64,000 nucleotides of DNA from Agrypnia vestita (GCA_016648135.1 JADDOH010009933.1:62001-126000); one strand, 5' to 3'. Positions 1 to 11,700 are shown, counted from the stretch's first letter. Translations and numbers: made by a program. Notes: generated from the letters alone by a model not told the origin.

Positions 1-876
1 AAGTCATCTCTTACACACTGATAGAGTGAATCACAAGATGGGTACTTGAAAAGGTGTGAATTATTATTTAATTTTTTTATATCTAGGTAGCTTTTTAAAC
101 TTTAATATTTAATATATCCCGTGGTTTTAAAGGTCTTTTCAATTATTAAAATACATGCACCAAATGCACGCCTCTTCGAAAACTAAAAAAATATATGTTT
201 CTAGAATTTCCTCGAAGCTTTGTAATAATAGTCGTGCGGGCAGTGCATTTCTAATGTATGTATTTATTTATTTAAAATATTTATTTAAATTCTGTGTAGC
301 TAAATTAAAGAAAAAGGCAATGGAAAAATCTTTTTACTAACCTTACGACGTATTCAAAATTTAATTAAAAAACGAAATTGTATTGGATTTGTGTACTCAC
401 TTGTGAATACTTCGTAATTATAAGATTAATCAAATAATTGAGGATATAAAAAAACTACCGTCATGTATACCGAAATTGATCTTGAAAGCCGCGCATTATA
501 TATTTGTAGAATAGTTTTAAAATATTCTGTTCATTCTCTTCAATTGTTTAATTTTCTATAATCATAATTATATTCTTTTTTGTAATTTTGTTTAAAGATT
601 TTTTATTACTAATAAATACTGTCAGTAAAACCTGATTATCTGTTTCTGATTAAAATAAAATATAATGGTTTATAATGGTTTCTGTAGGTAGTATTTAAAG
701 TGAAGATATTAATTTAATAACTGCGTTAGACATGCACTAGGCTTATGTAGGTACTGAGCCGTACGTCAAATAGTTCATGGTACCTATACACATGTCTCAC
801 ATAATACAAAATAACTTACATAATCTGTAAAAGTAAATAATAAAATAATGTGTAAAAGTAATAACATTATAAAAAT
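1..876. other. AT-rich sequence with no gene seen
   Basis: AT-rich and interrupted by stops in all frames. A 61-codon open frame at 155-340 has low-complexity composition and no recognisable motif. No repeat shared with the rest of the window was noticed here. Confidence 0.5.
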
Positions 877-1520
877 TGTCACGAGATGGTAGAAGATGAA
901 GGAATTGCACGTAATCGAGGATTTTACAGCACTCATCAATTTTTACAATAAATTGGAAATTACTGCAAAGGTCTGGTATAATCTACTAGATTTAGGAATG
1001 TTCCAAAGCATCGAGTCTCTATAAATACACTGCGGCATCGTGCAGAACGCGGAGTTCTTTGGACAAGCGAGACGTGACATAACGGATAACGGTGCAAGTG
1101 GGTACTTACGTGTGGAGTTTTCTAGTGCGAACCTGGGCGATTTAAGCAACGTGCATCAGTATATCAGAGACAAGTTATTCAGGAGTGACAATTAGTACCA
1201 AGTACGAAATTGATGTGAAGTAAAGAACGGTGCTCATATTAAATTCGTGTCTAGGTGACTTTGGTGAATATATAAAATAAAAACTTTATTCATTTTTTTA
1301 TTCATTTTTACGCTTCAACAGACCAAGAAGCCCAATTACAGAAACGAGACACATCACAAAGCACCCAGGCTTGAGTAAATCGCATAGATTAATTGTGACC
1401 TCACCGGGAATCGAACCCGGAACCCTCGATGTGAGAAGCCAGTGTCGTATCCACTGGGCTACGAGGGCCGCCGAAATTTAAGTGTTTCACTTGCCCCCCC
1501 ACAGCCACAATTCCGTGACA
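877..1520 (+). repeat. Solo LTR-like element (TGTCACG...CGTGACA)
   Basis: The segment starts TGTCACG and ends CGTGACA, a perfect 7-bp inverted terminus of the TG...CA kind used by LTR retrotransposons. A TATA box (TATAAATA, near 1021) and an AATAAA-like signal near 1276 lie inside in LTR order. No gag or pol sequence adjoins it, so it looks like a solo LTR. The flanks (aaaat on the left, atatt on the right) do not form a clear target duplication, which weakens the call. A tRNA-like SINE head in minus orientation lies inside its 3' part. Confidence 0.5.
1396..1473 (-). repeat. tRNA-derived SINE head
   Basis: On the minus strand this has an A-box-like TAGCCCAGTGG and a B box GGTTCGATTCC with tRNA spacing, the internal promoter of RNA polymerase III. 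The acceptor arms pair imperfectly and no good anticodon stem forms, so it is a tRNA-derived repeat rather than a tRNA gene. The copy at 6397-6472 shares the body and the flanking tail word catagattaatt, which supports a SINE family. Confidence 0.6.
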
Positions 1521-2190
1521 ATATTTATATGTGGTAAAAATGTTTTTGTATTTTTATGCATCATATTTAAAATTAAAAATAAATAAATTGAATATTGCAA
1601 CAAGTAAAATGAATACTCGCCTCCTTTGTACTTTGTACTTAAACATTACCTAAGGAATAAGTTTGATTTTGAATCACACAATTTGTCGAGTCAGTGGGTG
1701 GGTACAAAAAATTTAAATGAACATATCATTGATAACTATTTAAGAGACAATGCAAATATTTTATTGAAAAAAAAAACAGTGTTTGTCACTTAGGAACGAA
1801 TTATTTGATTGTCTGTCTGCGGGAAAGATTTATATATGCATAATAATATGACGTGAAGACGACTCGTGCAAAAACGGATTCAAAGTTCATTTACGTCAGA
1901 GTAAAACTTGATTATTCTGATCGCGCGAAAAAAGTTGAAAAATCAAGTTTTTTTAGACAAGTTCTTAAATAATATTAAGAACGCATTAATATGCGTTCAT
2001 AAAATACATACACATCATGACGCCATGTTCCATAATTCTTAATCAGTTTTTTTTTTATATACAATTAGATAGGTTCGTCGGTCTACCGAGGCTCTTCAAA
2101 TCTTCAGCCTTCAAGTTTTACATAACCGCTCTACCCAATTGCAGGATGATAAATTAATAATTAATACTTGCCGTCAATAAAAACTTTGAT
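1521..2190. other. AT-rich sequence with no gene seen
   Basis: No open frame of note and no shared repeat recognised. It separates the solo LTR from the first R1 repeat. Confidence 0.4.
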
Positions 2191-2194
2191 ATAA

Positions 2195-2400
2195 TGACTT
2201 TGACGTCAATAAAATCGATTTTTGACCCTTTTCCCGTGATTTAATCGAGCTGAAACTTGGCAAGTAGACTCGTGGTGACGATCAAGAAGATCTATCAAAT
2301 TTTCATTAAAAAAATTAATAATTATAGTATAATTTCTGATTAGAAATTTTATTGGTTTTTTCAAATTGGAATCATTAGAAAAATTTGATTACGGCGGCCC
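2195..2400 (+). repeat. Dispersed repeat R1, partial copy 1
   Basis: Shares the R1 core with copies elsewhere: a segment reading about TTTTCCCGTGATT, then AATCGAGCTGAAACTT, then a GACTCGTGG block and an AT-rich tail containing TTATAGTATAATTT. Both outer ACTCCCTTTC ends are missing, so this is a decayed internal piece. It lies 290 bp upstream of a fuller copy in the same orientation. Confidence 0.6.
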
Positions 2401-2687
2401 GATAACGTGGCGGAATAAATTTCTGCTGTTCTAAATTTGAATTATTCCGTCGATATGCATAATAGGTACTTCACTACGAATGTCGAAAATCTAAATTGAC
2501 TGACAAATGTTTTTAGAATTTAATCTTCAAAGCATGAATTGTCTTATCAAAGCTCTAAAGATCTGATATTTTAGAAATATATTAAAATACTGTAAGTTTA
2601 GTGTTATGTTAGATGTTTTAATTTGTCTTTAATTGTTGTTATATTTTACAAAGAAAGGGAGTATAATAAAAACTTGGTTTTTATGGG

Positions 2688-3012
2688 TTACTTTTTTACT
2701 TCCTTTTTTTTAACTCGTGGCGTCTGCTTGCTTGAGGAAAAAACTTTGGATCGATTTTTAACCCTTTTCCCGTGATCCAATCGAGCTGAAACTTTGCAAG
2801 TAGACTTGTGGCGACGATCAAGTAGATCTATCAAATTTTTGTTGAAAAAAATAAATAATTATAGTATAATTTTGGATTTTTCAAATTTTTAATGGTTTTT
2901 TCATACAATTTAGTAAGTTGTATGGAGATTCCGACGCATATGGTAGACACGAAACCCGAAAATGAGAAAGGGAGTATTGTAAAAACTTGATTTTTATAGG
3001 TTACTTTTTTAT
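2688..3012 (+). repeat. Dispersed repeat R1, copy 2
   Basis: Full-length style copy. It starts in TTACTTCCTTTTTTTTAACTCG, continues through the shared core (CCCGTGATCCAATCGAGC) and ends near GAGAAAGGGAGTATTGTAAA. Copies of R1 differ by scattered substitutions, as expected for an old dispersed family. No coding potential is seen. Confidence 0.75.
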
Positions 3013-3420
3013 CTTCCTATTAATAGACCCATGTAGTCTGTTCTCCGGAGGATAGCGCCTCCTGTGGGGTGGATTCCCAGTTCCCTTTCCATCCTTTGGG
3101 AGGTCCCCCGCGAGGACGGGCTCCGTGAGGCCGATTGTGTGGTGCAATATAAGGGAGTCAGGTGCTGTCCATTCTCTGGACACGACCACACCAGTTCCTC
3201 CTTCGCCGTCCACTCCATCGCACAACGTCTTCAGCCTCAGATGTCTCTCTTATTCTGGTGTTCCTAATCCTACCCCTTAGTCTCGTCTGCTATCATCCTC
3301 AGTGTCTTCATCTCGGAAGTCCTCAATATTTTGTTAGTCCTGATTGTGTCTACCCTTGCTTCAACGCTGTATGTCATTATTGGTCCTATCCATCCTTTGT
3401 AGATTCTCACAATTCATTAT
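3010..3420 (-). pseudogene. LINE-A fragment: endonuclease/reverse transcriptase C-terminus
   Basis: Read on the minus strand with two frame changes, this resembles the C-terminal end of RTE/jockey-type retrotransposon polyproteins. A TYSVEA-like and EMKTLRMI stretch corresponds to the usual TYGxExW...EMRMLRW segment. It is followed by a basic RWSGRRRRNW-like part and the TRLPYIAPHxRP...GGPPKGW tail. The same tail recurs at 46680-47170 and 54120-54590, which supports one LINE family. Frameshifts and stops make it non-functional, and the polymerase palm is absent, as in 5'-truncated insertions. Confidence 0.7.
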
Positions 3421-3839
3421 CTAATAATATCGATAATAGTTTCGTTGTCTGACTGTCCTTAACTATAATAATTTAAAATACCGTTTTCAATATTCGTACC
3501 CACGATTTTCAACTAGAATCATTTTCTAATAGCTGATCTCATTCCGTATTCAAAATAAAAGTGATTTCAAAATTGTTATTAAAAAAAAAATTCAAATTGA
3601 CTTTATGCTTTTTTAATATATATTTTTTTTTAATATCTCAGTTTAATGAAAATTAAAACTCATAAGTGCATCCATTGCTATGTCGCATGTCATTGGTAGG
3701 TGTTAATCATTAATAAAAGTATATATATATTTTTATTTTTTTATTTATTTAAAAAGTAATGGAAACCTAAGAGGTTTATGGGTAACATTTTTACATGATT
3801 CAATATAAGAAAATATAATAATATAATTTAGATACAAAG

Positions 3840-4080
3840 GAATTTTTTTATATTTGGCCGAGTTTTAATATTTTTGTCACATTTGTTTTGAATTTATCAG
3901 TGGTCAGTTGTTTGGTCTGTTGTGGCAGGTCATTGTACAGTTTTAGTCCGTTGCAAATTAGTCGGGATTGTCCTGTTTTTGTTTTGGCGTGTGTTATGTG
4001 ATAGTTTTGAGCCATTCTGTGTTGGTGTTTTTCGTGTATTTTGTCTAATTTTATGTCTTCGTTTTGTATTTCGCCAATTG
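3840..4080 (-). pseudogene. CR1/jockey-like LINE C-terminal tail (LINE-E), copy 1
   Basis: The minus strand encodes the typical last residues of a CR1/jockey-class reverse transcriptase: a basic stretch, then a GLKLYNDLPQQTKQ-like motif, then FKT.VTK.LKLGQ and a stop. This corresponds to the family's VKLYNSLP...FKKxLKxYL ending. A second copy in opposite orientation lies at 9540-9765 with close identity, making a 5.5-kb-spaced inverted pair. Only about 70 codons survive. Confidence 0.7.
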
Positions 4081-4670
4081 CTAGTTTGTGAATGATTTTC
4101 TTCTCTGTGTGTGTAGTGATAGAGAGTGATAGAGAGAGTGATAATTTTCTATGTGTAACAATGTCCGTGACTAATCAAACGGCACAAATAATAATGGGAT
4201 GTATAAAATGAGATTAAAAAAAAGTATAATTCTCTACGTAACAATGTCCGTCACAAACGCTACCAGATGGCTCAAATATTAAAGAGGTAAAAGAAGTAAA
4301 AAAGCATAATTCTCTATTTAATAATGTACACCACTAACGTTATCAAGAGGCTACTCGACCCTAGATTATCACAGCCTTAACTGGCGGCCGAAATATATGT
4401 AATAAAAGTAGGTTATTTTTGACGGGTTATTATAGCTAGTAATAAGTGAATTAGAACTCACCGAAAAACGTACAAATGAGTTTTTATCATTAGCTTGAGG
4501 CATATTTCCCCGCTGTTCTTCAAAAATTGTATCGTAAGCAGGGTTCGAAAAAATCCGATTTTTTTTATAAATAATCCGATTTATATCAAAAATTGGATAT
4601 ATATTCAAACTTTTTTCTCCTTTTTCTAATGTATTGTTATGGGTGTGTGTTTCTTTGTGTGAAATAAAAA
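4080..4670. other. Unassigned AT-rich spacer
   Basis: Contains two loosely repeated stretches (tctctatgtaacaatgtccgt-like words near 4145, 4233 and 4310) that may be an old tandem duplication. No gene was recognised. Confidence 0.35.
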
Positions 4671-4674
4671 ACGG

Positions 4675-4842
4675 ATTATATGAAGCAAATTAAACTGAAA
4701 AACAACCGTAACATTTTTTAAAATACAACTAGCGCCATCTAGTAACGACTGCAGATATTATATGAAGCAAATTAAACTGAAAAACAACCGTAACATTTTT
4801 TAAAATACAACTAGCGCCATCTAGTAACGACTGCAGATATTA
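4675..4842 (+). repeat. Tandem duplication, 2 x 82 bp
   Basis: An 82-bp unit is repeated head to tail almost without change. It starts attatatgaagcaaatt and ends in tagtaacgactgcagatatt. A third, partial echo (aaaatacaactagcgc) follows at about 4862. The near identity of the two units implies a recent duplication or correction between units. Confidence 0.85.
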
Positions 4843-4974
4843 AAAAAAACTGGAGCTTTTTCAAAATACAACTAGCGCAAGTTTTTTTGGATATATATCG
4901 AAAATAAAAATCAAGCCATAAATAAATATATATCCTCGAACCCTGATCGTAACATAACCAAAAACGAAAATAAA

Positions 4975-5610
4975 CTCAAAACATTTAATTATGATTCGAG
5001 GGCGTATTGACTATCAACTACAATCACTGATTCCCAATTGCTTGGAGGCCGATCCTGCGGGCGAAGAGTGTCCAGTGTCCCGGTGGCGCAACTTTTGTCT
5101 TCTTCGTGAATGTCCTGAATCAGTCATGACACCCACGAGGACCAGACGGGATCTAGCCGCCGGCGGCGCGCTCTAGAATAAAGCGAACCCTTGGAACTTG
5201 TCGGCCTTCGATTTTCCTCGGCACGTTACGAACCTGTTCTCGCGAACTGCATTTTCCCTTTTCAAGCGAGCTCACTCTCGATGTCCGTGATCATTTGGTC
5301 TCGGGCTATTGACCTGCTGACTTCAATTAGGTTATTCTAAATCTAATATTTTCTACACCTAGCATTTCAATTCCAATTTATTGATGTGTAACATCTGTCC
5401 TCTCGCTTTTCTGCAATCTGTGGGAGTAATTTCGTAAAAATGGACAGAGATGCGTAACAGGAAACTAGACGCCGGGGAAGCGCGCGCTATTTCATTTGAC
5501 CAATGAGGAGCTCGCGCGGTGATAGAGTTGGCTGTCAGATGGTACCAACCCATTTTCCGAGAGGTTGGTTCTTTATTAATAAACGTATATGATATTAAAG
5601 AAAACATATT
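4975..5610. other. GC-rich island with short open frames
   Basis: GC content rises clearly above the surrounding AT-rich DNA, and CpG-containing words (GCGCGC, CGCGGCCG-like) are frequent. A 61-codon frame (4991-5176, plus) starts MIRGRIDYQLQ and has no recognised domain. The region around 5490-5530 contains GACCAATGAG, a possible inverted CCAAT motif. It could be a promoter/CpG-like island, a piece of an LTR, or another transposon end. The sequence alone does not decide. Confidence 0.3.
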
Positions 5611-5727
5611 ATTATTGTGAAGTTACAAGTTCAGAACGAAGTTCTGTGAATTTTAAACAAATTTTTATTACTGAATCAGAAAAGACGTACCTACAGAAAA
5701 ATTAAATTAACGAAAAAATATTTTAAC

Positions 5728-5805
5728 TGCTACCGGGATTCGAAACAACGAACTTCCATTCTATATCCGGGGATGGCGCGTTATCGAAATTCGCCACGGC
5801 AATCT
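5728..5805 (-). repeat. Degenerate tRNA-like SINE head
   Basis: A decayed tRNA-like block: the ACCGGGATTCGAA word resembles the reverse complement of a B box, followed about 50 bp later by TTCGCCACGG-like sequence. A comparable but weaker block lies at 39234-39290. Pairing is too poor for a tRNA. Confidence 0.35.
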
Positions 5806-6231
5806 GGTTAGCCTCTTTTTAATTGGTAAACATTTTTTTTCCATTTTAAAGCAATCCGGATTGAATATTTTTCTAATGACTAAATTCTTAAATATAATAG
5901 TACACTGTTTTATCAACATCGCCAAAATTCTTTAATGACAGTTTACAGTGCGGCAAAATACAATGTTAAAAAAATGCACACACATTTTCTTTATATGTAT
6001 TTATAAGTGAATTTTTAATAAGTGCCTGAAAAAATGGCTGATCAATGATAAAAAATGCAAGTGAGTAATAATGAATAATTATTTGAAGAAATATTTCCAT
6101 ATTTAGCTTTTTTAAATTTTGAGGTTAATTTCTGTCGCTACTCAATTGATATTTTTTATTATGAGATATCAAATGTTACATGCACATCATATGCAACTAC
6201 CGTAAGGCTCGCTCGTTTTTTTAATGTGTAG

Positions 6232-6480
6232 CATATTTGGGGTATAAAAGCAAAGGCAGATATATCCAAAAAAAATTAATGCAGTTATTGAAGATTACTA
6301 ACTTATACGAGTACTGTACTGCATTCGAGATTTTATAGGGAACATAATTTTGGGAAGGGATAGATACATAAAATCTCGAATTCAGTAAATTCCATAGATT
6401 AATTATGACCTCGCCGGGAATCGAACCCGGAACCCTCGGTGTGAGAAGCAAGTGTCACACCCACTGAGCTGGATTTCTAG
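6232..6480 (+). repeat. Foldback MITE family A, left half interrupted by a SINE head
   Basis: The left arm starts catatttGGGGTATAAAAG and continues through the family body (aaattaatgcagt...tactgcattcgagatttta...gggatagatacataaaatctcgaattcag). The right arm expected from other copies is replaced at about 6393 by the tRNA-like SINE head (minus strand, B box at 6411-6430). This copy is thus a truncated MITE fused to a SINE, or a MITE hit by a SINE that deleted its right arm. Confidence 0.65.
6397..6472 (-). repeat. tRNA-derived SINE head, copy 2
   Basis: Minus-strand A-box-like CAGCTCAGTGGG and B box GGTTCGATTCCCGG, closely matching the block at 1396-1473, including the flanking catagattaatt tail. 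It sits where the right arm of a family A MITE should be. Confidence 0.55.
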
Positions 6481-9400
6481 AAGTTTAGACGGTGACTACT
6501 ATTATTACTATTACAATCTCCGCATGAAATTTTCAATATTTGACATCGAATGAGTTATTAGTATAATACGCGGATCTGACATTGGAAAGAAGAAATTGAG
6601 TTATTTTAGAAGATATTGAGGTTGCATATAGTATTTTTCCAGATGAAATGTTATCAATATTATTACAATTATTATGTCTGGAATAATAATGTTAATGCCT
6701 AGTCCATTTATAATACCTATATTACTTTATTAAATTCCCAACTTCTATATTTATATTTAGTAATATATTTATACTTAAATGTGCATAGTTATCGTCATAA
6801 TAATATGATATATTTAGTAGTGCACAAACACATCTCTATTTCTAAAACACAAGTACTAATCGACTAATACAAAACCAATGGAAAATTCTGTTTTAATAAG
6901 TGAATCCGGTTAAGTACCTTCCAAGCGTTTGTTGGATTTCCCTGATTTGTTTGATTTCCCTGGTTCCCTGATCTGTTAAACTAGGAAATGCTGATCAATA
7001 AACTATATAAATTTTCCATACATGAGTCACGTGTTTAGAGAATTATTACTCAACACTTCAATGTTTAAATAAATTATTTTAAATAGTTCTTTAGAACTTG
7101 CAGAAGGTCCTTCGATTATATGGTGAATATATGTATTTGATTAAGACATTACATTGAATACAGACCTTATGTTCTAAATTTATTATCATTATTTATCTGC
7201 CTTTTATTTAAAAAAAATCCATACAAACATTTGTATATAGCTTATGTAATTATATTATAAATCAATTTTTTACCAAGAAGTGCTACTCCAGTAAAAGTAT
7301 GATTTAATAATAACCATCTTTTAATTTAGTATGTCGTCGCTGTATATATAATTTATCCTATGTGACGCTTTAGTACATTCTGCGATAAACGAATGAAACT
7401 GTTTTAAAAAATAATTGCACAGACTAGATTTATAAAAAATATTTTAAATAATTACTAGGCAGAGTTTCCAGATGAACGACAATGTTTTTTTAGTATATCT
7501 GACAAATTGATTCGTTGCCAATAGATTACCACAGAAAATCGTGAGTATAATTTACGCCCTTATCCATCTACTCATACTGCCCAGACTGAATCATCTCACA
7601 CACGCGCCACTCACACCTGTGGGCACCTTCTCCCAAAACAACACAACACACTAACCCGCCAAAAAAACTTTCAAATTGCTTATATATTTCTTAACACCTT
7701 CACTGTCGTATTAATTTTAAATTTCTGTTTCTCTACATATCATTCGCTTCTTCTGCTTCATCTATATAAATTTTAATGTAACTCTTGTATTTTATTTGTG
7801 TACTTATATGGCGGACCAGGTCTTAGTTTATTACAACGTAATCACTCAATCTGATAACGCTGGAATAAACTTATTATATTATATTAAAAGAAGATATTTC
7901 ATTTTTATTAAGAACATTTAATAATACAATTCGGTCGATTTCGTTTGTATGTAATTGACCAATAAATATATATTCATGTCTCGTAAATGGGTACGTGTTG
8001 CAAATCAAAAAAATAAAAAAATTTACAGAATTTGTTTATGGGATTGTACGTGCTAATACTTGGATTCATAAATACTGTAAAATAGGCCCCGATCCCAGAA
8101 TTCCGGGATCCGGGATCTTGGGATAGGATTTCCTAAGTGTAAAAATGTATCTACATACCTAATAGTCCATAAATGTTGCGAGTTTAAATAAATTTATTTT
8201 GTTGTTTATTGTATTTTCAGTATTACATATTTACATTTTTGTAACTTATGTAACATACATAATGAAAATATAAATCAATATTTTTTCACAAAAACATGGC
8301 TCTCTATAAGAGAAAACATTTCAAGCTTATAAAGAGAGATCGTTTACATTTTCAAACATAAATAGGCGTTCAAATAAAGCATAAAGATAAAAATGAAAAT
8401 GATAACAAATAATGTACAAGGAAAACATAAAATTTTTGTAAAAATAAGTAGGTACTTATTGAAACAATAGAATAAGTAAGTATTGAAAATAACATAAAGT
8501 AACTTTAACTGGTTTAAAAAATATATTTTCTACATAAAATACCCAACAGTCACTGTATAAAGTAGTTGCAGAAAATATATGTGAGAAGGAACAATAAATA
8601 TTGAAATTATAATATAGATCAACCGCTAAGAGCTTTGGTGTGATTTTCTCATTCTATTATCATCTGTCTTCTTCTTTTGTATGGAACCAATGGAACAAAT
8701 AAGAGAGAAATATATATTTTTGTTTGAGTCACACAAAATCTCTCGGCGGTCTACCTATGGTATAATGCAATATATATTAACTAGAGTACTATGCATACAA
8801 ATATCATGTGACATGCAAAATAAACATTTAAATTACGTTACTATTACACAGCTACAAAACTGCACCGACACTCAGGAACGTACCCAAGGGCTAGTTGAGC
8901 GGCGATTCCAAAAATTGTACTCAAGTTAAAAAAGTAAATTTAGGTTCTTAATAAATAAAAAAATATTACTTTACCTTATAATTTGGATTTTTGGCTCAAT
9001 CATTACTGTTGATTTTATTTTTTTTAAAGTGTATTCACTTTTCAGGGTTATTTTAATTCCTCTTTTTAGCACTTGAAAATTCTATTTTCATCACTCTTCT
9101 CTTCTTTTCACTGTAAATTTTTCAAATATTTAAACTGGGTCTTTTATCAGTATAAAACAGATATATTCAAATATAAAACATAATCACTTTAATTTATACA
9201 AAATATGGTAGCAATTTTGTCAAATGGTAAATAAGTTGGTTCAATTCCTGTCCAGTTTTGCTAGTAAGTAGCGATTACGACAAAGAGATTTCATCAAACG
9301 TTCTCGAGTACATTGACCAATGAAATATAATATAATTAACCAACCACCTGCAATGGTAGGAGACTGTTTTTTTCTCTTTAGGAAAAGTTACCCACAAACC

Positions 9401-9535
9401 TTAAAATGTGCAAAGTATGACAATATGAGATAATTTTTGATGTATATGTGGAAAAGGTGTGGGAAGTGTGGAGTGGAACGTTCGATTAGGATAAAGGAGT
9501 AGATGGGATCATAAACTGATTGAACTAGTTTTATG
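6480..9535. other. Long AT-rich stretch with no gene recognised
   Basis: More than 3 kb with only short, low-complexity open frames. An 82-codon frame at 8681-8929 has no recognisable motif. A CCCGATCCCAGAATTCCGGG-like palindromic word at 8084-8125 resembles the ends of the hAT-like element at 61474 but has no partner nearby. Nothing else can be supported. Confidence 0.4.
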
Positions 9536-9539
9536 TATA

Positions 9540-9765
9540 CAAGACGAAGACATAAAATTACACAAAATACACGAAAAACACCAAAACAACACTAGAATGG
9601 CTCAAAACCATCACACAACACACGCCAAAACAAAAACAGGACAATCCAGACTAATTTGCAACGGATTAAAACTATACAATGACCTGCCACAACAGACCAA
9701 ACAACTGATCACTGACAAATTCAAAACAGATGTGACAAAAATGCTAAAACTCGGACAACTATAAA
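9540..9765 (+). pseudogene. CR1/jockey-like LINE C-terminal tail (LINE-E), copy 2
   Basis: Plus-strand counterpart of the fragment at 3840-4080. The frame reads through HEKHQNNT, a THAKTKTGQSRL stretch, GLKLYNDLPQQTK, then FKTDVTKMLKLGQL and a stop at about 9763. The KLYNDLP...FK motif is the usual C-terminal signature of CR1/jockey-class LINE polymerases. The fragment is open over about 70 codons but lacks the polymerase domain, so it is a 5'-truncated relic. Sequence after the stop, up to about 9850, also matches copy 1. Confidence 0.7.
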
Positions 9766-10327
9766 AAAAGACTTTGTATCTAAACACTATTATTATTATA
9801 TTCCTATATTGAATCATATAAAAATGTTATCCATAAACCTTTTAGGTTTCGATTATATTTTAAATTTAAAAAAAAAGTCGAGTTAAAGATATCAATGTGG
9901 TTGTAATTTAAGTTAAATAGTTTTAGAAAAATACTATTTCTATTCGTTATTAACTGCAAAAGTCTATCGAAATTATAGTTGACTGCACTTAGGCATATGT
10001 GCCTCGAAAGCTTGTACTATTGAAATGTAAAAATAAATATAGAGATTATCTGATACCGTTGACCAATGACAATTCAAAATTTGTAATTGAATCAATCAAT
10101 ATTTTTTTATTTATATTTCTATTTGCAGATTATTTATCAACATGCCGTTGGTGAGCCTGAATGAAGTCCAATTGCGATATCACGTGCAATGCTAAACAAC
10201 GTTGACAATCACTTAATTACTCCCTAACAACCCCCTCCTCCACTTCTGTTCACTCCGCCTACTCTCCACCCCCTAGTTAATTTCATGTCTTTATAATGGT
10301 CATTTAATTTAGTATACATTGTACCTC

Positions 10328-10360
10328 CTGAGGAAGAGAACTACGTTCCCGAAACATTTA
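10328..10360 (+). ncRNA. Hammerhead-ribozyme-like core, degenerate
   Basis: CTGAGGA (10328-10334, fits CUGANGA) is followed by a small hairpin (GAAC/GTTC) and then GAAA at 10351-10354. This is the order of conserved boxes in hammerhead ribozymes of Penelope-like elements. Stem III (ACATTT) is only half palindromic and no good stem I is seen, so it is probably inactive. Sequence on to about 10410 may belong to the same element's 3' region. Confidence 0.4.
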
Positions 10361-10419
10361 TATTGACTAAGGAAAATAAATATTTAGTTGTGTATACCAA
10401 GCCGTGTTTTATTTTATTA

Positions 10420-11175
10420 TATAATAAACTTTGTTTAACGCGATAACTGCACTCTTTCATGTGATATAATGAGAACAGATCTTGTTCGTTTTATGTTGCC
10501 ATACAACACGGGTGGATATGTGTTTGTTTCACGTTCCTGTGTGACACGGTTTTAATGTACAAATTAAAATCGTAAAAAAATATTTTTGATCACATCAGTT
10601 GTTATGATGAGTTCTGATTTATCTATTTATTATGGCTCACATATGTTCTAAGTAATATTTTTTCACAACTTTAGAAACATTAGCAAGGTTTGGATGCAGT
10701 TTAAATTTAACTGAATCAGTTTCACTGTCACGTTTAACCATTCGATCCAAGATACATCGGTGAACTAAATGCAATATTCCATTAAATTGGTCAATATTTA
10801 TGTGGTGGGAGGTTCGTGCTTACGGCAGTGTAACTGGTGCATTAGTAGCGTAACAGAAACGCATTACGGCGATTGGAAAACAAAAATATTAATATTTCCG
10901 CAATTAATGTTGGAAGGTAGGAAACCCGAAATAGAGCAGGTACAGGTATGACTAATTAAAAGACTTGTAGATAAGTAAAATACATTACTGTCGTGTTTTC
11001 ACAGTATGTATATTTATAATAATTAATGAAATATTTAAAATTAAAACTACGATGGCCGTCGACGCCGACAGGGCAAGGTTGGCATATGTAAAACAAAGAA
11101 AACCAAGAGTGGATAAATTCCTTTAAGGTGATCGTTGGCAATGTGAGCAAAATACTCAATTTTTTTCATTTATTC
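10420..11175. other. Unassigned sequence
   Basis: No gene, known motif or shared repeat recognised. Short frames only. Confidence 0.35.
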
Positions 11176-11184
11176 TCGTGCTTT

Positions 11185-11520
11185 TTACTCCCTTTCTTTT
11201 AACTCGTAGCATCTGCTTGTCGCTTGTCTGCCGAAAAATTTTTTGGATCGATTTTTAACCCTTTTCCCGTGATCCAATCGAGCTGAAACTTTGTATGCAG
11301 ACTCGTGGCGGCGATAAAATAATTTAATTATACTAAAATTAATCCGTTTAAAAATTAAATTTTTAAACGGATTAATTTTAGTATAATTTTGGATTTTTCG
11401 AAATTTTTTATTACTCCCTTTCGTATTGTCGCCCGACTCGATTCCGACGCGTGGGGTAGGCACGAAACCTGTTTCAACTAGTAAATGAGAAAGGGAGTAC
11501 AATAAAAACTTGCTTTTTAT
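11185..11520 (+). repeat. Dispersed repeat R1, copy 3 (first of a tandem pair)
   Basis: Runs from ACTCCCTTTCTTTTAACTCG to GAGAAAGGGAGTACAATAAA, so both R1 ends are present. Its centre carries a perfect palindrome (11330-11383, arms reading ACTAAAATTAATCCGTTTAA). A second R1 unit begins immediately at 11531, joined through gcgttagttttttACTCCC. Confidence 0.8.
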
Positions 11521-11530
11521 GCGTTAGTTT

Positions 11531-11700
11531 TTTACTCCCTTTCTTTTAATTCGTAGCGTCTGCTTGTCTGCCGAAAAAACTTTGGATCGATTTTGAAACC
11601 TTTTCCCGTGATCCAATCGAGCTGAAACTTTGCAGGCAGACTCGTGGCGACTGTAAAAATGATCTAACAAATTTTCGTTTAAAAAACTTTAATTATTATA
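11531..11700 (+). repeat. Dispersed repeat R1, copy 4 (second of a tandem pair)
   Basis: Starts ACTCCCTTTCTTTTAATTCG directly after copy 3 and shares its core, but loses its right half at about 11700, where unrelated GC-rich sequence begins. The shared TTAGTTTTTT junction suggests the two units were once arranged head to tail. Confidence 0.75.

Noticed and set aside
1396..1473. A functional tRNA gene on the minus strand
   Set aside because: A and B boxes are present, but the acceptor arms mispair, no good anticodon stem forms, and a near-copy with the same non-tRNA tail lies at 6397, so it is a SINE head.
11185..11502. 105-codon minus-strand frame
   Set aside because: It is antisense through repeat R1 and is not preserved in other R1 copies.
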